Shown here: positions 1 through 11,946 of the stretch, piece after piece
Numbering within the stretch: the stretch's first letter is position 1
Layout of the letters: each line of letters opens with the position of its first letter
NCBI GenBank assembly: GCA_030272155.1
Contig: CP126207.1
Location: 496,001-560,000, forward strand
Direction of reading: 5' to 3'
Origin: Tetradesmus obliquus
Taxonomy: Eukaryota > Chlorophyta > Chlorophyceae > Sphaeropleales > Scenedesmaceae
Length of the DNA stretch: 64,000 nt
Notes under the pieces: model-generated
The model's input: the letters and a program-made list of their open reading frames with translations, nothing else
Told to the model about the DNA's origin: nothing
Databases searched by the model: none
Translations under genes and position numbers: made by a program

Positions 1-71
1 GGCACTGCAGCAGACTCACAGCGTTCAGTCTGACCAGCACCCTTTGGCGGTGATCAAGTTGCTGATCCTAG

Positions 72-108
<37 letters not shown>

Positions 109-186
109 CTTGACACCATCTACAGCCTCATGCGGGCAACAGCATACGACATGCCTTACAGGCCGACAGTGCTTTTGTGACTCATC

Positions 187-219
<33 letters not shown>

Positions 220-374
220 GCTGCTTCTGCTGCTTCTGCTGCTGCCGCTGCTGCTGCTGCTGCTGCTGCCAGCCTGACACCATCTACAGCCTCATGCGGG
301 CAACAGCATACGACATGCCGTACAGGGCGACAGTGCTTGAGTCACTGATACTCGCTGCTGCTGCTGCTGCTTGC

Positions 375-427
<53 letters not shown>

Positions 428-1754
428 AGCCTGACACCATCTACAGCCTCATGCGGGCAACAGCATACGACATGCCCTACAGGGTGACAGTGCTGGAAGA
501 GAGACCAAGGCGCCCCAGTGCCAGCCCAAGCCCAAGCCCTGGTCTAAGCCCTAGCCCTGGCTTAAGCCCTAGCCCTGGCCTTAGCCCTAGCCCAGGCTTG
601 AGCCCTAGCCCAGGCTTAAGCCCCAGCCCCGGCTTAAGCCCTAGTCCAGGCTTCAGCCCTAGCCCTGGCCTAAGCCCTAGCCCAAGCCCTGGTTTAAGCC
701 CTACTTCAGGGTTGAGCCCTAGCCCAATCCCAAGCCCAAGCCCTAGCCCTGGTCTAAGCCCTAGCCCAGGGTTGAGCCCTAGCCCCAGCCCAAGCCCCGG
801 CTTAAACCCAAGCCCCAGCCCAAGCCCAAGCCCTAGACCCGGCAGAAGACGCCTACTGTCAGCACCTGAAGCCACTAGTGCTGCTGCTGCTGCTGCTGCT
901 GACAAGGATGCAGCAGCAGCAGCAGCGGCAGCAGTGGCAGCAGCAGCGCCAGCTCAGGCCAACGGCACTGCTGTTGCTCCGGTGCCAAACTGGATGCAGT
1001 GGGACAGGCGCACCGGCTATGGCTACATTGCTGCTGATAGACTGCTGGTGAGGATTTTTGTTTGAGACAAAGGTGTCATAAAGCATTTTAACAGGTGGCT
1101 TGGCTGTGCGCATGCCAGATTTGGGGCTTCCCAAGCCCTTCAGATTCTGTCAGGGGTGCAGATGGATGCAGTGGGACAGGCGCACCGGATACGGCTACAT
1201 TGCCGCTGATAGACTGCTGGTGAGCAGGATTATTAGACACACAGAGCCAGCTGTTGTGTACTGAAGCTTGCTGTTTTGGCTGCTTGCGAACAAATCCGCT
1301 GCTTGCACTCCAGCTAGAACCTCATAGATCTTGACTAGTCAATAAGAACATGTACGGTACCAAACTGGCTGCAGTGGGACCAGTGCAGCGGCTATGGCTA
1401 CATTGCTGCTGACAGACTGCTGGTGAGGATTTGACAACTGCTCTAAAATACATTTGAACATGTGGTTTGGCATCGTTTCTGCAGCTGTGGAGCTGTGAAA
1501 ACCAGCCCAAGTGCCTGAGGCCGTAGCAGGTCTAATCGTATGCCTGTTGGTTGTGGAGAGATATGTGAAAAGTGTTGAGATATCTGTCATGGGTGTAGAC
1601 GGCTGCAACAGGACAGGCGCAGCGGATACGGTTGCATTGCTGCTGCTAATAAGCTGCTGGTGGGACAACTAATGGGGCACGGTTCAGCGGTGCAACGCCA
1701 GAGTGTCTTGCTGAGGTGTTATTTGGTCTCTTCACACATTGTTTGCACTGCTGA

Positions 1755-1793
<39 letters not shown>

Positions 1794-2722
1794 AGGGCCC
1801 CCAGGGCTTTTGTGCTAACCAGCCAGACGGCACCGCCTGCACCCCAGCCCGGTCCCGGTTACAGCAATCAACAGCAGCAGCACCAAACCCAACAAACAGA
1901 GCAGCAGTGGCCACCCCCCCTTGGTGGTGGAGCACCAACTGCTCAACAGCAGCGTGGCAGTGCAGGGGCCAGGCGTGCACTGCAGTGCGGGTGCCGATAC
2001 CTGGGGCAATCGGGGTGCGCTGCAATGACAACAACCCCTGCACCACAAACGACAGGTGGGTTGGAACATTGTTGTTGTTGCATGAGCTCCGTTTGGGTTG
2101 TTTCCGGCTGTTTTTGGTGAATCAGTTGTCTGCAAAAGCCCTGAAATGCAAAGAGCAGCAGTGGCCACCCCTCCTTGGTGGTGGAGCACCAACTGCTCAA
2201 GAAGGAGGAACTGGGTACCTTTCCAACCCCCATGAGCGGTAGATCGGCTCGCTGGGCTTGTGCCTGAGGTGGGTCTGTCCCATACTTTGGTATTGGTATT
2301 GGTATCAACAGCAGCGTGGCAGTGCAGGGGCCAGGCCTGCACTGCAGAAAGGGTGCAAATTGCGGCAGCGATTGGTGTGCGCTGCAACGACAACAACCCC
2401 TGCACCATGAACGACAGGTGAGAAATCCTGGTTTTTGGATTTCCCGCAGCAGCTATTGCGGTAATGATCTTGAAACCCGTGGGGTCATGCTGAAAAGGTG
2501 ATGCTCGCTGACACAACATACCTGTCGTTATGAAGGCCTGTGGGTACGCCACCAGCAGCAGGCAAGTGACCTTGCTGCTTGGTGGTTAGGTCAAAGTTTG
2601 ACCCATGTTTAACCACGTTTGACCAAGGTTTGACCGCGCCCGCCGCTGCTGTGTGTTGTCTTCTGCAGGTGCAACGCGCAGGGCATCTGTGCTGGCACCG
2701 GCAGCTGCGGCCGCCGCCGCAG
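1..2722 (+). CDS. Ser-Pro and Cys-rich, probably extracellular protein (partial, multi-exon)
   Basis: I do not recognise the exact protein. Coding pieces on the plus strand are an exon core with AYDMPYR at about 433-500, running into a Ser-Pro-Gly-Leu repeat region (about 505-840) and an Ala-rich stretch; a segment with [20 protein letters not shown] near 985-1047; a Cys-containing exon from 1793 to about 2056 ending in [12 protein letters not shown]; and a segment at about 2668-2712 reading [13 protein letters not shown]. The last two join naturally across an intron. Ser-Pro repeats are typical of algal hydroxyproline-rich wall glycoproteins, and the spaced [10 protein letters not shown] pattern resembles Cys-rich repeats of extracellular proteins. 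The [10 protein letters not shown] segment is faintly like a cadherin-like putative-Ig repeat, which is only a guess. The 5' end lies outside the window and the 3' end is unresolved. Junction copies between the exons are listed separately. Confidence 0.5.
106..500 (+). repeat. Three tandem copies of an acceptor junction with CTG tracts
   Basis: The exon start that codes for [17 protein letters not shown] occurs at about 109-170, 273-350 and 433-500. Each copy is preceded by a CTG run of very different length (73-102, 187-268, 355-427) ending in CCAG or CTAG, so each looks like a complete 3' splice site plus the first 60-70 bases of one exon. Only the third copy continues into the Ser-Pro exon. 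The first copy has lost the reading frame seen in the other two. Confidence 0.75.
505..840 (+). repeat. Ser-Pro-Gly-Leu coding repeat
   Basis: A degenerate 12-18 base repeat of the type AGCCCTAGCCCTGGCTTA codes for S-P-S-P-G-L units, about 20 in number, with SPSPSP variants. It is in frame with the flanking exon and is the kind of sequence that becomes hydroxyproline-rich and glycosylated in algal walls. The opposite strand is also open and would read Gly-Leu repeats; I regard that as a shadow. The repeat resembles the telomere-like CCCTAA words found across the window. Confidence 0.7.
955..1665 (+). repeat. Four diverging copies of an exon-donor junction
   Basis: The segment coding [20 protein letters not shown] followed by a GT donor is present at about 985-1050, then at about 1164-1224, 1353-1425 and 1595-1665. 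The second keeps the residues, the third has changes such as [10 protein letters not shown], and the fourth is degraded. Only the first is attached to the upstream exon body, so the other three probably lie inside the following intron. Confidence 0.65.
1793..2425 (+). repeat. Duplicated Cys-rich exon segment
   Basis: The exon starting after the CTG tract at 1757-1792 ends with [16 protein letters not shown] and a GT donor at about 2056. A second copy of its 3' part lies at about 2305-2420 and reads [16 protein letters not shown] with the same donor. A partial copy of the WWWSTNCS part lies at 2160-2205. Confidence 0.65.
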
Positions 2723-2724
2723 GT

Positions 2725-4048
2725 GGCCGTGACCAGCAGCAGCAGCAGCAGCTGCTGTGGCTGCTGCTAGTGGCCAGCAGCAGCAGCAGCAGCTGCAGCA
2801 GCATCACTGGAAGACGGCCAGCTGTGCTGCGGTGTTGGTTGATGCTTTGATTGCAGGACACCAGAACTCAAACGCACACACTGCACATGCGGTGGAATAC
2901 TGTTACCACTGGCCCAGAGGCTGTTACTTTTACTGTGATAACATGCCATGTTACCGCTCCCTGGCTGGAACGTGGCTACTAGTAGTATTTGAAGTTGGTA
3001 TGAGCTGAGGGTTGTTTTGGTGTAGTTTGTACAGGCATACAGGGTTTTGGACTGTGAACTGCGGCAGGGTTTAAAACGAATGACTGACAGCAGATCCTGC
3101 GGACTGCAGGTGGTGTCATTTGTAGGGTTGTAGGCTGCCACAGCAGGTGGACTGTCCATCTGTGCGGCGGCTGCCCGGTGCCACGTATGCATGCGTTGGA
3201 ATGGACGGAGAGAGGCTGCAGAATTCTTTCAAAGTTGAGTTGTTCTTCGATGTTTCCTCCCCCTATGAGCCTCTCGTTGGCTCCTGACTGGGGTTCCCAC
3301 TCCTGGTTGAGTGGAGCATGTAATGTAATGTAATGTTAACGGCGACTGTCTTGAACAGCAGATCCTGCGGGCTGCAGGTAGTTCACTTTGTAGGGTTGTA
3401 GGCTGTCCATCTGTGCGGCGGCTGCCTGGTGCCACATATGCGGCATGCGTGCGCCGGGATGGGCAAAGAGCAGCAATATGTTACAGACGGCAGTTTCAAA
3501 CACGTTGTGGCGTGGCTGTGGATGTGTCTGTGGACATGTACAGAGTTTCAGGGAGCACCAGTTGTGGCTGTGAATATGGACAAGCATGCTTGATTGTAAT
3601 GTCAGACCTGCATGCAAGCTGTAACTCCTTGTTATATAGCAGCCCTTGCGCAGCCCTTGCGCCAACAGCCCTTGCGCCAGCCGCTTCAGTGAGCGTGCGT
3701 GTAAAGAGTCGCAGGAAGCACAAACATAATTGCAAAAGCACAATGCAACATAATGCTCACTCACAAAAAGGAAGCCCGCCACACCATGGTTGCAGTTCAA
3801 TTGAGAGTCTCAAGTCCTCAGACGTTCTGCTCCGCTTCTGTTTGGGATGAATGCGGCACACCCTCCATATGAAAATAAGTCATGGCTTGGGTGACCTGCT
3901 GTTACCCAACGTGCAGTGTGACACTGCCCATTCGAACAAAATCCGCTGTCAACCAGGTGCAAAACACCAGCGCTTGACACACGACGCAAGCCAGCTGCAA
4001 TGCACCTCCATGGCATTGCAATCTGCATGATCTGTCCTACCGTGCAGC

Positions 4049-4101
<53 letters not shown>

Positions 4102-4354
4102 CAAGCCCCGCTGGTGACAGAACCCCATACTTCTGGAGAAGCAGCCCAACAGGTGCAATACAGCAGGACTTGAAACGCTAGCCCTACGACAGGTGCGCCA
4201 GATGCAACACACCAGGGATCTCAACGGCACACAAGCTGGCCACGATGCTGGCATCTGCGCACAGACCTTTGGTACAGCAGCAGCATGCACATGTTATGCG
4301 ACCTGCAGCAGCTCAAAGAGAGTTCTCAGCCGCTCAAGGACCATCTCAGTCAGG
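2725..4354. other. No supported gene; short duplications
   Basis: No convincing coding region. A segment containing ctgcggcggctgcc is duplicated at about 3095-3190 and 3345-3445, each beside tgtagggttgtaggctg, in the junction-copy style seen elsewhere; on the minus strand both copies could read WHQAAAAQMDS. A CTG run lies at 4045-4097. Parts of a gene may be hidden here but I cannot join them. Confidence 0.4.
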
Positions 4355-5146
4355 TCACATCTGCTCCCCACGCTGCCACGTGCGGCTGATGCCACCCAAT
4401 GCCAGCTCCACCCACGTAAGCTCCACCTTGGAGTTGACGCTGTATGCCTCATGGCGCACCAACCACGCCCACTGCAGCGTACCGTGCAGGTGATCTGTCA
4501 GCTGAAACGGCTTCCTGCTGCTCACTACTGTCACACAAAGTTCGTTCGAGTACAAATCGCCGTGGAACTTGCTGCGGACCATCACGTCCAGATCTGCGAG
4601 GCTCAGTGACAGCACCTCGACAAACTGCGGCGACACAGCCGGGCCGATGGCAGCGGTCAGGCTCAGGTCTGCTTCGAACCCCGAGCCCGAGCTGCTGTTT
4701 AACCAGAAATTATCGCCCACAGGAATGGTCCCGCACAGCTCACAGGTGAAGCTGCTTTCTGTATCGGACGGCGCGGATTGAATGATGCACTGCAGCTGTC
4801 CAACCCTCTTCCAGGGCACTTGATCGCTCACAATATCTACCTGCAAGTCAAACACCTGCAGCTCCACGGCGCGTCCAGGTGCTATCCAGAGCTGCTGCCG
4901 TGCGCTGCTGCTGCCGCCGGCTGCAGGCTGGTCGCTGCCAGCAGCAGCTGGAGCAGCAGCAGCAGCAGCAGGCCCTGCTGCCGCGCTGCTGCTGCCAGCA
5001 ACAGCAGCGCTGCCGTTGTGCTCCCGCGGCCTGGGCCGGCCCATCTCGTGGTTGATGAAGCTCCTCAGGGTCAGGTAGCTGCACAGACAGCACATTGGTA
5101 CGTGCATTGCGGCACCGTAGGTGAAAAGAAGCACGTAGAAAGACAC
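4355..5146 (-). CDS. Unidentified protein with Ala/Ser-rich linker
   Basis: A 263-residue open frame. The first 30 residues are hydrophobic with several Cys (possible signal anchor), followed by an Ala/Ser-rich linker and about 170 residues of mixed, non-repetitive composition containing ELQVFDLQVDIVSDQVPW, a CELCGTIPVGDNFW stretch and LHGTLQWAWLVRHEAY. The mixed part has the alternating hydrophobic pattern of a beta-rich domain, but I do not recognise a family. The frame stops at 4355; another frame just beyond could continue with DLTEMVLERLRTLFELLQ and a GT donor near 4290, so either an intron or a frameshift may be present. The start is uncertain because the open frame reaches only a little upstream of the ATG used here. 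Confidence 0.45.
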   Translation of the reverse strand: MSFYVLLFTYGAAMHVPMCCLCSYLTLRSFINHEMGRPRPREHNGSAAVAGSSSAAAGPAAAAAAPAAAGSDQPAAGGSSSARQQLWIAPGRAVELQVFDLQVDIVSDQVPWKRVGQLQCIIQSAPSDTESSFTCELCGTIPVGDNFWLNSSSGSGFEADLSLTAAIGPAVSPQFVEVLSLSLADLDVMVRSKFHGDLYSNELCVTVVSSRKPFQLTDHLHGTLQWAWLVRHEAYSVNSKVELTWVELALGGISRTWQRGEQM

Positions 5147-5209
5147 GCTTGTTCAGGGGAAGAAGTTTCACAATTGTACTTGGCCGCAAGCACCGACTGA
5201 TAGGCACTG

Positions 5210-6029
5210 CCCGGCAGCCATGATGGCTCTGTCTAGACAGAGACGTCTGCTTATGTCACATGCCGAATCATTCTGCGGGATGATCCTGCTCCCAGGGCAG
5301 ATCTGCTGGTTAGCCAGAAAATCAGGCCTATGTGTGAATGAAATGAGCATCGTGGAAAACGTCTCAACAATTGGGGTACAACCCAGAACATGTCTCCATG
5401 TATTGCATACGGTGTGTCAACCGTTTTCACCATGACGGCGCACAGCACAGCAACACTTGGCAGCAAGTTCAAGACTTACCTGGCATCGCTGCAGCTGCGT
5501 GGCTTGCAGATGCTTGAATGGGTTGCACCCTCAATGCTCTCTGTGTTGTCAGCACCTGCCATAGCAGAGGCCTTTGGAACAATCTTCCCCAAGCAGCGAC
5601 ACTGCCGTGGCAGGCACCCAGGCAGCAAGCACAGCACTGTAAGAGAAGCAAGTTGAAAGTCCCAAGTTGATAGTTTAGATGTGTGCCAGCTAACTCGTAC
5701 ACGTAAAGGAGTTGCCTGTAACCTCGGTGCCGCTTTCCTGTGTGTAGGGCGTTTATGTCACATCAACCTTGACTTGGGTTGCACATTGTTGCGTGTCACC
5801 TTGTACAGTGTCAGTGTTGTCTACGGCTCGCCTGCCTGATGTACATGGTGTGCCCACAGCACCGTGTGCCACCTTACACATTACAGCTCCATGAATAACA
5901 TGTTGTAGGTGAGCATGATAATGTGCGGCTGCACCTGCTGTTCACAAGTGCAACACATGAGGTCTGATTGCGGTGTGTGGCGTTGTATCAGAGGCAGAGC
6001 ACAGTGCATCAGGAAGATGCTGCTGCTGC
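5210..6029. other. Intergenic or unresolved sequence
   Basis: No reliable coding sequence. Its left part lies upstream of the 4355-5146 gene. Its right part may hold the 3' exon or UTR of the SERAC1-like gene: on the minus strand an open stretch continues from about 6110 to 5881 in another frame. Confidence 0.35.
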
Positions 6030-6788
6030 TCACGTGCTGTGGTGTAGTCTCCACCAGGCCTTTTGTCGGGAATAGCCGGCGTCCAGATGGGTTGCGCATG
6101 TTGTGAAAGGCATGTTGTGAAAGGCAGCGTTGATCTCTGCTGTTTCCTGGCTGAAGACGTGCAGCAGAGGCAGCACTGAGCTCTGCTTGAAGCAGGGCAG
6201 GCAGCACAGCAGCCGCTCCGCGTGGTTGCCAAACCAAGAGCCCATGTGCGGGGTGGCATAAAACACCGCGCCGTGAATGCTGTCAAACACCTTGGAGTAG
6301 TTGTTGCCGCCGCTCTGGTTGTCTGCTTGCTTTTTTAGCTCCAAGCAAAGCTGCTTGATCAGCAGACCACCTAAGCTGTGCCCAACCAGGAACAGCGGGG
6401 CGTCACCAAGTGGAGGATCCACTTTGAAGGTTGGATCTGCTAGGTGCTGGCACACTGCTGCTGCCACGTGGGCCCAGCTGCCCTGGCCGCTTAAGACCTC
6501 GCAGCCAGTCCAGTTAGCAGCTGTGCTGTTGTAAGACACAGACAGCACACGAGCCTGCGGGAAATCTGCTTTGATGCAGGCTGGAGGCTGCATGCTGCCC
6601 CGCTACTCCTCCAGGTCTTGTGGTAGGCCTCTCGGTAGTCTTTCAGCTGCAGACCATGCACCAGCACTACGTCAATCTTTCCTGCTGCTTCTGCTGCTGC
6701 TGAGGCTGCTTCTGCTGCTGCCGCGGCTGAGACATCTGCCTGTTCAACTCCACTTTGCTGCTGGTCATCATCATGATGTGCCCCATCA

Positions 6789-6820
<32 letters not shown>

Positions 6821-7018
6821 ACTGGCCCCCGTGTACTTGTAACCGTAGTTGTTGAGCTGTTCCTGCAAGCATACGAGGGATAGCGTTGGAAGTCTGGCCA
6901 AGGTGCACGATAACAGCAGCATGACGAGTGCAAGGACACTGCCGAGCTGTGCGTACCCAATCCCCATCATGTGTCTGCAGCAGCGCTGGAGGTGCAGTTT
7001 ACCCATTCCTGCGTGCAC
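6030..7018 (-). CDS. SERAC1-like alpha/beta hydrolase (lipase-type), frameshifted
   Basis: Two overlapping frames make one protein. The first (from 7018) has a membrane segment at about residues 24-43, an Ala/Gln-rich linker and the strand KIDVVLVHGLQLKDYREAYHKTW, whose HG is the usual oxyanion-hole region. The second (to 6030) carries ACIKADFPQARVLSVSYNS, then the nucleophile elbow LVGHSLGGLLIKQL with Ser about residue 73 of that frame, and VFDSIHGAVFYATPHMGSW. The order VHG, trp-rich loop, SVSY, GHSLGG, FYATPH-GS matches SERAC1/DUF676-type serine hydrolases, which act on lipids at mitochondria or ER. The shift between frames lies at about 6590-6620 and no GT-AG intron explains it, so it is a one-base indel in the gene or in the assembly. 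The acid and His of the triad are not identified; the C-terminus may continue below 6030. Confidence 0.7.
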
Positions 7019-7762
7019 ACCGTGCGCTATCGATTGTAGCAGAGTACGTCACAGCGAGACACGTGAAGGCGGAGACGGTATACGAACACAGTTGAGCATC
7101 CCTGCACCACACAATAGCGCTTACAGCAAATCGGAAAAATATGATTAAAGAAGGTATTCGGGCTTGGTGCAGCTGTGTCACCAGCTCGTAGGGTCAGTGA
7201 CTTTGCCACCAGTGTCACTCCGGGGCCCTATTGCCTTTCCTTTCCGTACAAGACATGAAACATTCCGAGATGTTTCGATAGTAAGAGGTTATGAAGCGTT
7301 ATCGCGTCGTGAGTGATGTCAGTGACCACAAGTGGCAAGATCTTGGTTGCAGAGCTGCCAGACCAGTGGTGGCACCAGTGATGCCTGATGCCTGTTCAGC
7401 CGTCAAGAACGTCATGGACTCTCAACCGTGTGCTTCTTTCGTCGATCAAGACGGAGATATTACGGTTGCGTCTGTTTCTATGCCCTTGGACGGCTGGACG
7501 TACTGAGCTGGTCAACAAAAGGGAGGGGCAGCAGCAGGTCACCGTATAGCGAATGCAGGTCACACATTACAAGCACAAAGCAACATACGCCGTGCATACT
7601 ATTCAGTATAGGCGCTTATGAGCTGACCTGCAGGACACTCTGGCCCTCACAGAAGCTTGAAAAACGACAGGTACTAGGGCAGCAATAAACAGGGCCTGCA
7701 TTAGCCAGCGAAAGCTGACGCAATGTGAAAACTTCTGCTTGCTGACAAACCACGAAGAACCC
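7019..7762. other. Intergenic gap upstream of the hydrolase, downstream of NUP98-96
   Basis: About 740 bases with more even composition than the surroundings and no CAG tracts. It should hold the promoter of the SERAC1-like gene and the 3' UTR of NUP98-96. I see no RNA gene and no coding sequence that I trust. Confidence 0.45.
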
Positions 7763-8742
7763 TCAAACAGCACATAAACCAGCTGCAATGCTGGCAGCCG
7801 CCCCGGCCAGCATCTGAGCGCCGCCCTGACCCCCACCCAGCAAAACCCCAGACGGCGACAAACCCCCACTGAACCCTAAACCTCCGCCGCCGCCGCCGCT
7901 GCTGCCAAACCCTAGCGCAGCCAGCGGCACCAGCAGCGGCGCCTGCTGCTGCTGCTCGCCAGTGCTGCTGCTGCTGCTGTTGAGGCGCAAGATTGCCCTT
8001 CCTACATTACTTGCAAACCTTGACTGCACAAGCTTCTGCACAGGGGAGCCCCACCACTCGCTGCTGCTGCTGCTGCTGCCCTTTTCTGTCGCCGGTGCTG
8101 CTGCCACTCCTGCCAGCAAGTCCGACAGGTGCAGGCACCTCTCGATCGCCTCTGCTGCTGCCACACTGCTGCTGCCAGCAGCAGCAACAGCAGCAGCGGG
8201 GTCCTGCACATCACCCGCTGCATCCAAAAACACAGCACACCAGGCGGCATAAACCCCACCACCAGCCATCCAGCTAGACCCTAAAACCCCCCTCGCAGCA
8301 CCTAAAACCTCAAACAGAGCACGCAGGGCCAAACCAGCCGTGCTGCTGCTGCTGCCACCGCCTGCAGCAGCAGCAGCAGCAACAGCAGCAATGTATGCTG
8401 CTGCTGCCACGGGTGCTGCAGGGTCCTCCTGAAGCACCTCACCATCGGCCCACCACAAGCTGCTGCTGCTGCTGCTGTCCTGCGCTGCTGCTGCCTCTGC
8501 TACTTCTGATCCAACAGCTTGCAGCAAGCCCTCAGCAGCAGCAGCGAACTCTCCCACTGCTGCTGCTGCTGCTGCCGGCGCTGCTGCTGCGCCTCCAATG
8601 CTGCCTGCTGCTGCTGCCAGCGCCAGCAGGGGGGCAATGCTGCAGCAGGCCAGGTTGTGTGCTGCATGCCAGTCGCCTGCTGCAATCAGGTGCAGTAGCT
8701 GCAGGCTGCTGCGGCGGCAGTAGCCGTGCCACGTTGCCTGCA
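7763..8742 (-). other. NUP98: NUP96 terminal exon
   Basis: From a CATATGCAG acceptor at about 8742: ATWHGYCRRSSLQLLHLIAA then GDWHAAHNLACCSIAPLLAL, long Ala/Ser-rich low-complexity segments, LALRALFEVLGAARGVLGSS, AIERCLHLSDLLAG, a GGGGGLGFSGG stretch and the stop at 7763. The AAGDWHAAHN helix corresponds to the last solenoid repeats of NUP96. The low-complexity inserts make this part longer than in plants or animals. Confidence 0.85.
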
Positions 8743-11700
8743 TATGCAGGTGCAGAGCAACAGCAAACAACATACATACAAGGAGTAAATTAACATGTTC
8801 ACATGCATGGCAGGACTATGGTGAAGCGCTTTCTCTGGTGCAAATTATCTGCAAACATCATGCATCCCATCGGTGTTGCATGTTGTTCTCGACACCCAAA
8901 AAGTGTATCAGGCACGAACCTAAGACGCAAGCAGATTACAACCTGCTGAAAACCAACCTACCTGTACGCTGTGCAGCCAGCGGCAGTCCAAGCATGCAAC
9001 CCAACAGCCAAGTTGATGTCTAAAACCCTGAACCGTGAGGCCGTTCTAAACCCCACTGGCTGACAGCCAAAACCCTGGAACCCCACCTGTGCACTGTGCA
9101 GCCAAGGCAGCGGCAGGCCCAGCATGCTGCGCAGCCAGCCAACAAACTGTGTGCGGTGTTTCAGCCCTAAAACCTGAAGAACTACACCCAAAACCCCAAC
9201 AAGTGTTCACCTGTGCGCTGTGGAGCCAAGGCAGCGGCAGGCCAAGCATGCTGCGCAGCCAGCCCGCCAGCTGAGGGTCATCACAACCAACAGCCAAGTT
9301 GATGTCTAAAACCCTGAACCCTGAGGCCGTCTCAAAACCCCAACGGCTGACAGCAAAAACCCTGGAACCCCACCTGTGCGGAGTGCAGCCAACGCAGCGG
9401 CAGTCCAAGCATGCAACCCAACAGCCAAGTTGATGTCTAAAACCCTGAACCGTGAGGCTGTTCTGACCACAAAAAGTCAACAGCAGAAACCCTAAACCCC
9501 ACCTGTGCGGAGTGCAGCCACGGCAGCGGCAGTCCCAGCATGCTGCGCAGCCAGCCGACAAGCTGCGGGTCATCTGCCCATTGAGGGGCGGTCACCTGAC
9601 ATAGCAGCAGCAGCATCAGCAGCAGCAGCAAGGTTAGCAGTAGGATTGTAGCAGCAGGGTTGAGGGTTATGTAGCGGAAGGGTGCATGATACATGCATTG
9701 TGCCAGCCCACAAGCTGTGGGACATCGGTCCACTGGGGGCCGGTCACCTGCACCAACAACAACGGCAGCAGGTTTCAGCAGCAGGGTTGACGGTATGTGG
9801 CAGGTCCGTTGGTGGCAGGGTTTACTCCTGCAGTGTTGATGCATGCGATGTGCCCGCCCAACCTACGGAGGGTAACGTACACTTATCCTACTGGTTTTGC
9901 ATAATCGCTCCATTTGAGCCCCAGATCAATGAAAATATATCTCATTATTCTTTTCCTCGTTCCCCAAAAGGATAACTAGTTCATACCATACTATGCTGTT
10001 GCCATGTTTCAGGTGAGATTGATACCAGAGTGATGCTGAGGTGAAAATGCGCCTCGCTCACCTGCAGCAGCCGCTGGATTGCCGCCTCCCTTGCTCCGGG
10101 CAGCGCAATCGCGCCGTCACTTGGGATGTGCAGCGCCACAAACGGAGCCCACACGGCAGCCGCCGGGGTGTTGAGCAGCAGCAGCTGCGCCGCAAAGCTG
10201 CCGCACAGCGCGATGGCAACGCGCTCATCTGCGTAAACATTACGTTGACAAAAGAGATCAGCAGCAACAGGCAGCAGGCAGAGCTTGTCAGACTTCTGCT
10301 AGCAAGATACACTGACTGCAACAGTAGCATCATGAGCCTTGGTCACTGGTTGTTGTTGCTGCTCGATTATGAACACTCCCCCAAAGATGCAGCATGTGTA
10401 AGCATAACATCAGACTTCCAAGCCCCACAGCCATCAAAACGCATTTAGTAGCCTAACACAGGCCTCGCCAAAAAGCATGTCTGAGAAGTGAACACTGCCA
10501 GAACAAAAAAACCCTGCACATCTGCACTTCTAAAACCCCAAACCCCTGAACATACACACCCTAAACCCTGCACTCACATTCCTGCCGCCTGGCTGGCAGC
10601 GCACCGACCGCCTGCAGCACCCCAAGCAGCTGCCAAGCAGTAGAGCAGTCCAGAGGGCTGCTGCATTTTTACTGCATTCCTCCCACAAAATGCACAAAAA
10701 AACACCTAAAACCCTGAGTATGTGCAACCCAAAACCCTGCACTCACATTCCTGTCGCCTGGAGGGCAGTGCACCAACTGCCTGCAGCACTCCCAGCAGCT
10801 GCCAAGCAGTAGAGCAGTCCAGCGGATTGCTGCTGTGCCCAGCCACCCGCAGTAGTTGCGCCACAAGCTCCCCTACGGTGCTGCCCTGACCGTTACTAAC
10901 ATTGTTATAACAACTGTTGTAAAGGTCACTGCCAAAACCGCCGCCATCTGCTGCTGGGGGGTAGCAGTTGAGTAGTCCGAGGTTTAGGCCGTGAGGGCCT
11001 AATGCATGCAGCTGCAGCAATGCATATTGCGTGTCTGCAGGCGCTGCTGCTGCTGCGTCCGGCTGCTGGCTGCTGCTGCTGCTGCTGCTGTGGGGAGGTA
11101 CCGGCCGTGGCAGCTGTGGTGATGCTGCGAGTGCTGCTGTGAAGGCGCGGGTCACTGCTGCCACTGGCTCCGTGGACGGCAGGCCGTACCTGCAGAATTA
11201 ACAACACCATAACTGTTATATACTTAAATGACAGGTTGGCCACAACAAAGCAGCATTGATGCAGCCTCAACAAGAGCAAACCCAAAAGGCGCACGAAGGT
11301 AAGACCATGTGCAAAAGAAGCTTAACAGATGTTCAAAGGACCCAGGAGCATCTGCAGACCTCAACAACATGAGAGATTAGCAACACCCATGAATCACCCA
11401 TTGACAGAGCCGTAACAATGTAACAACAAAAAATAACAGTCACCCACCACAGCCACAGCCCAAAGGCCCTGCTCCACTCCAGCTGTAGAGCAGAAGCCAC
11501 ATCCAGCAAGCCACCCTGCCCACCCAAAAATGAGCCTCTTCAAAAGTGTAACAATGTAACAACACAAAAGTAACAGTCACTCACCACAGCCACAGGCCAA
11601 AGGCCCTGCTCCACTCCAGCTGCAGAGCAGAAGCCACATCCAGCAAGCCGCCCTGCCCGCCCACGCCTGCTGCTGCCGGTGCTGCTGCTGCCAGCAGCGC

Positions 11701-11766
11701 AAGCAGCAGCCGCCGCGGCGTGCAAATGTGCCCTGGCAGCAGGCCGGCACGCGCCCACGCCTGTAA

Positions 11767-11808
<42 letters not shown>

Positions 11809-11913
11809 GTCAGGAACAGGCGCTATGTGTGTGTGTTGTGGGGTCAGCAGCAGCAGCTGCTGCGGCGCGCAGATGTGGTCTGGCAGCAGCCCGGCACGCG
11901 CCCAGGCCTGTGA

Positions 11914-11946
<33 letters not shown>

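Noticed and set aside
477..905. Minus-strand Gly-Leu repeat frame opposite the Ser-Pro exon
   Set aside because: Continuous only because the repeat unit has no stop; the plus strand continues into Cys-rich exons with splice sites in the same direction.
8990..9490. Interstitial telomere array
   Set aside because: Only isolated CCCTAAA-like words within duplicated intron segments; no run of consecutive heptamers.
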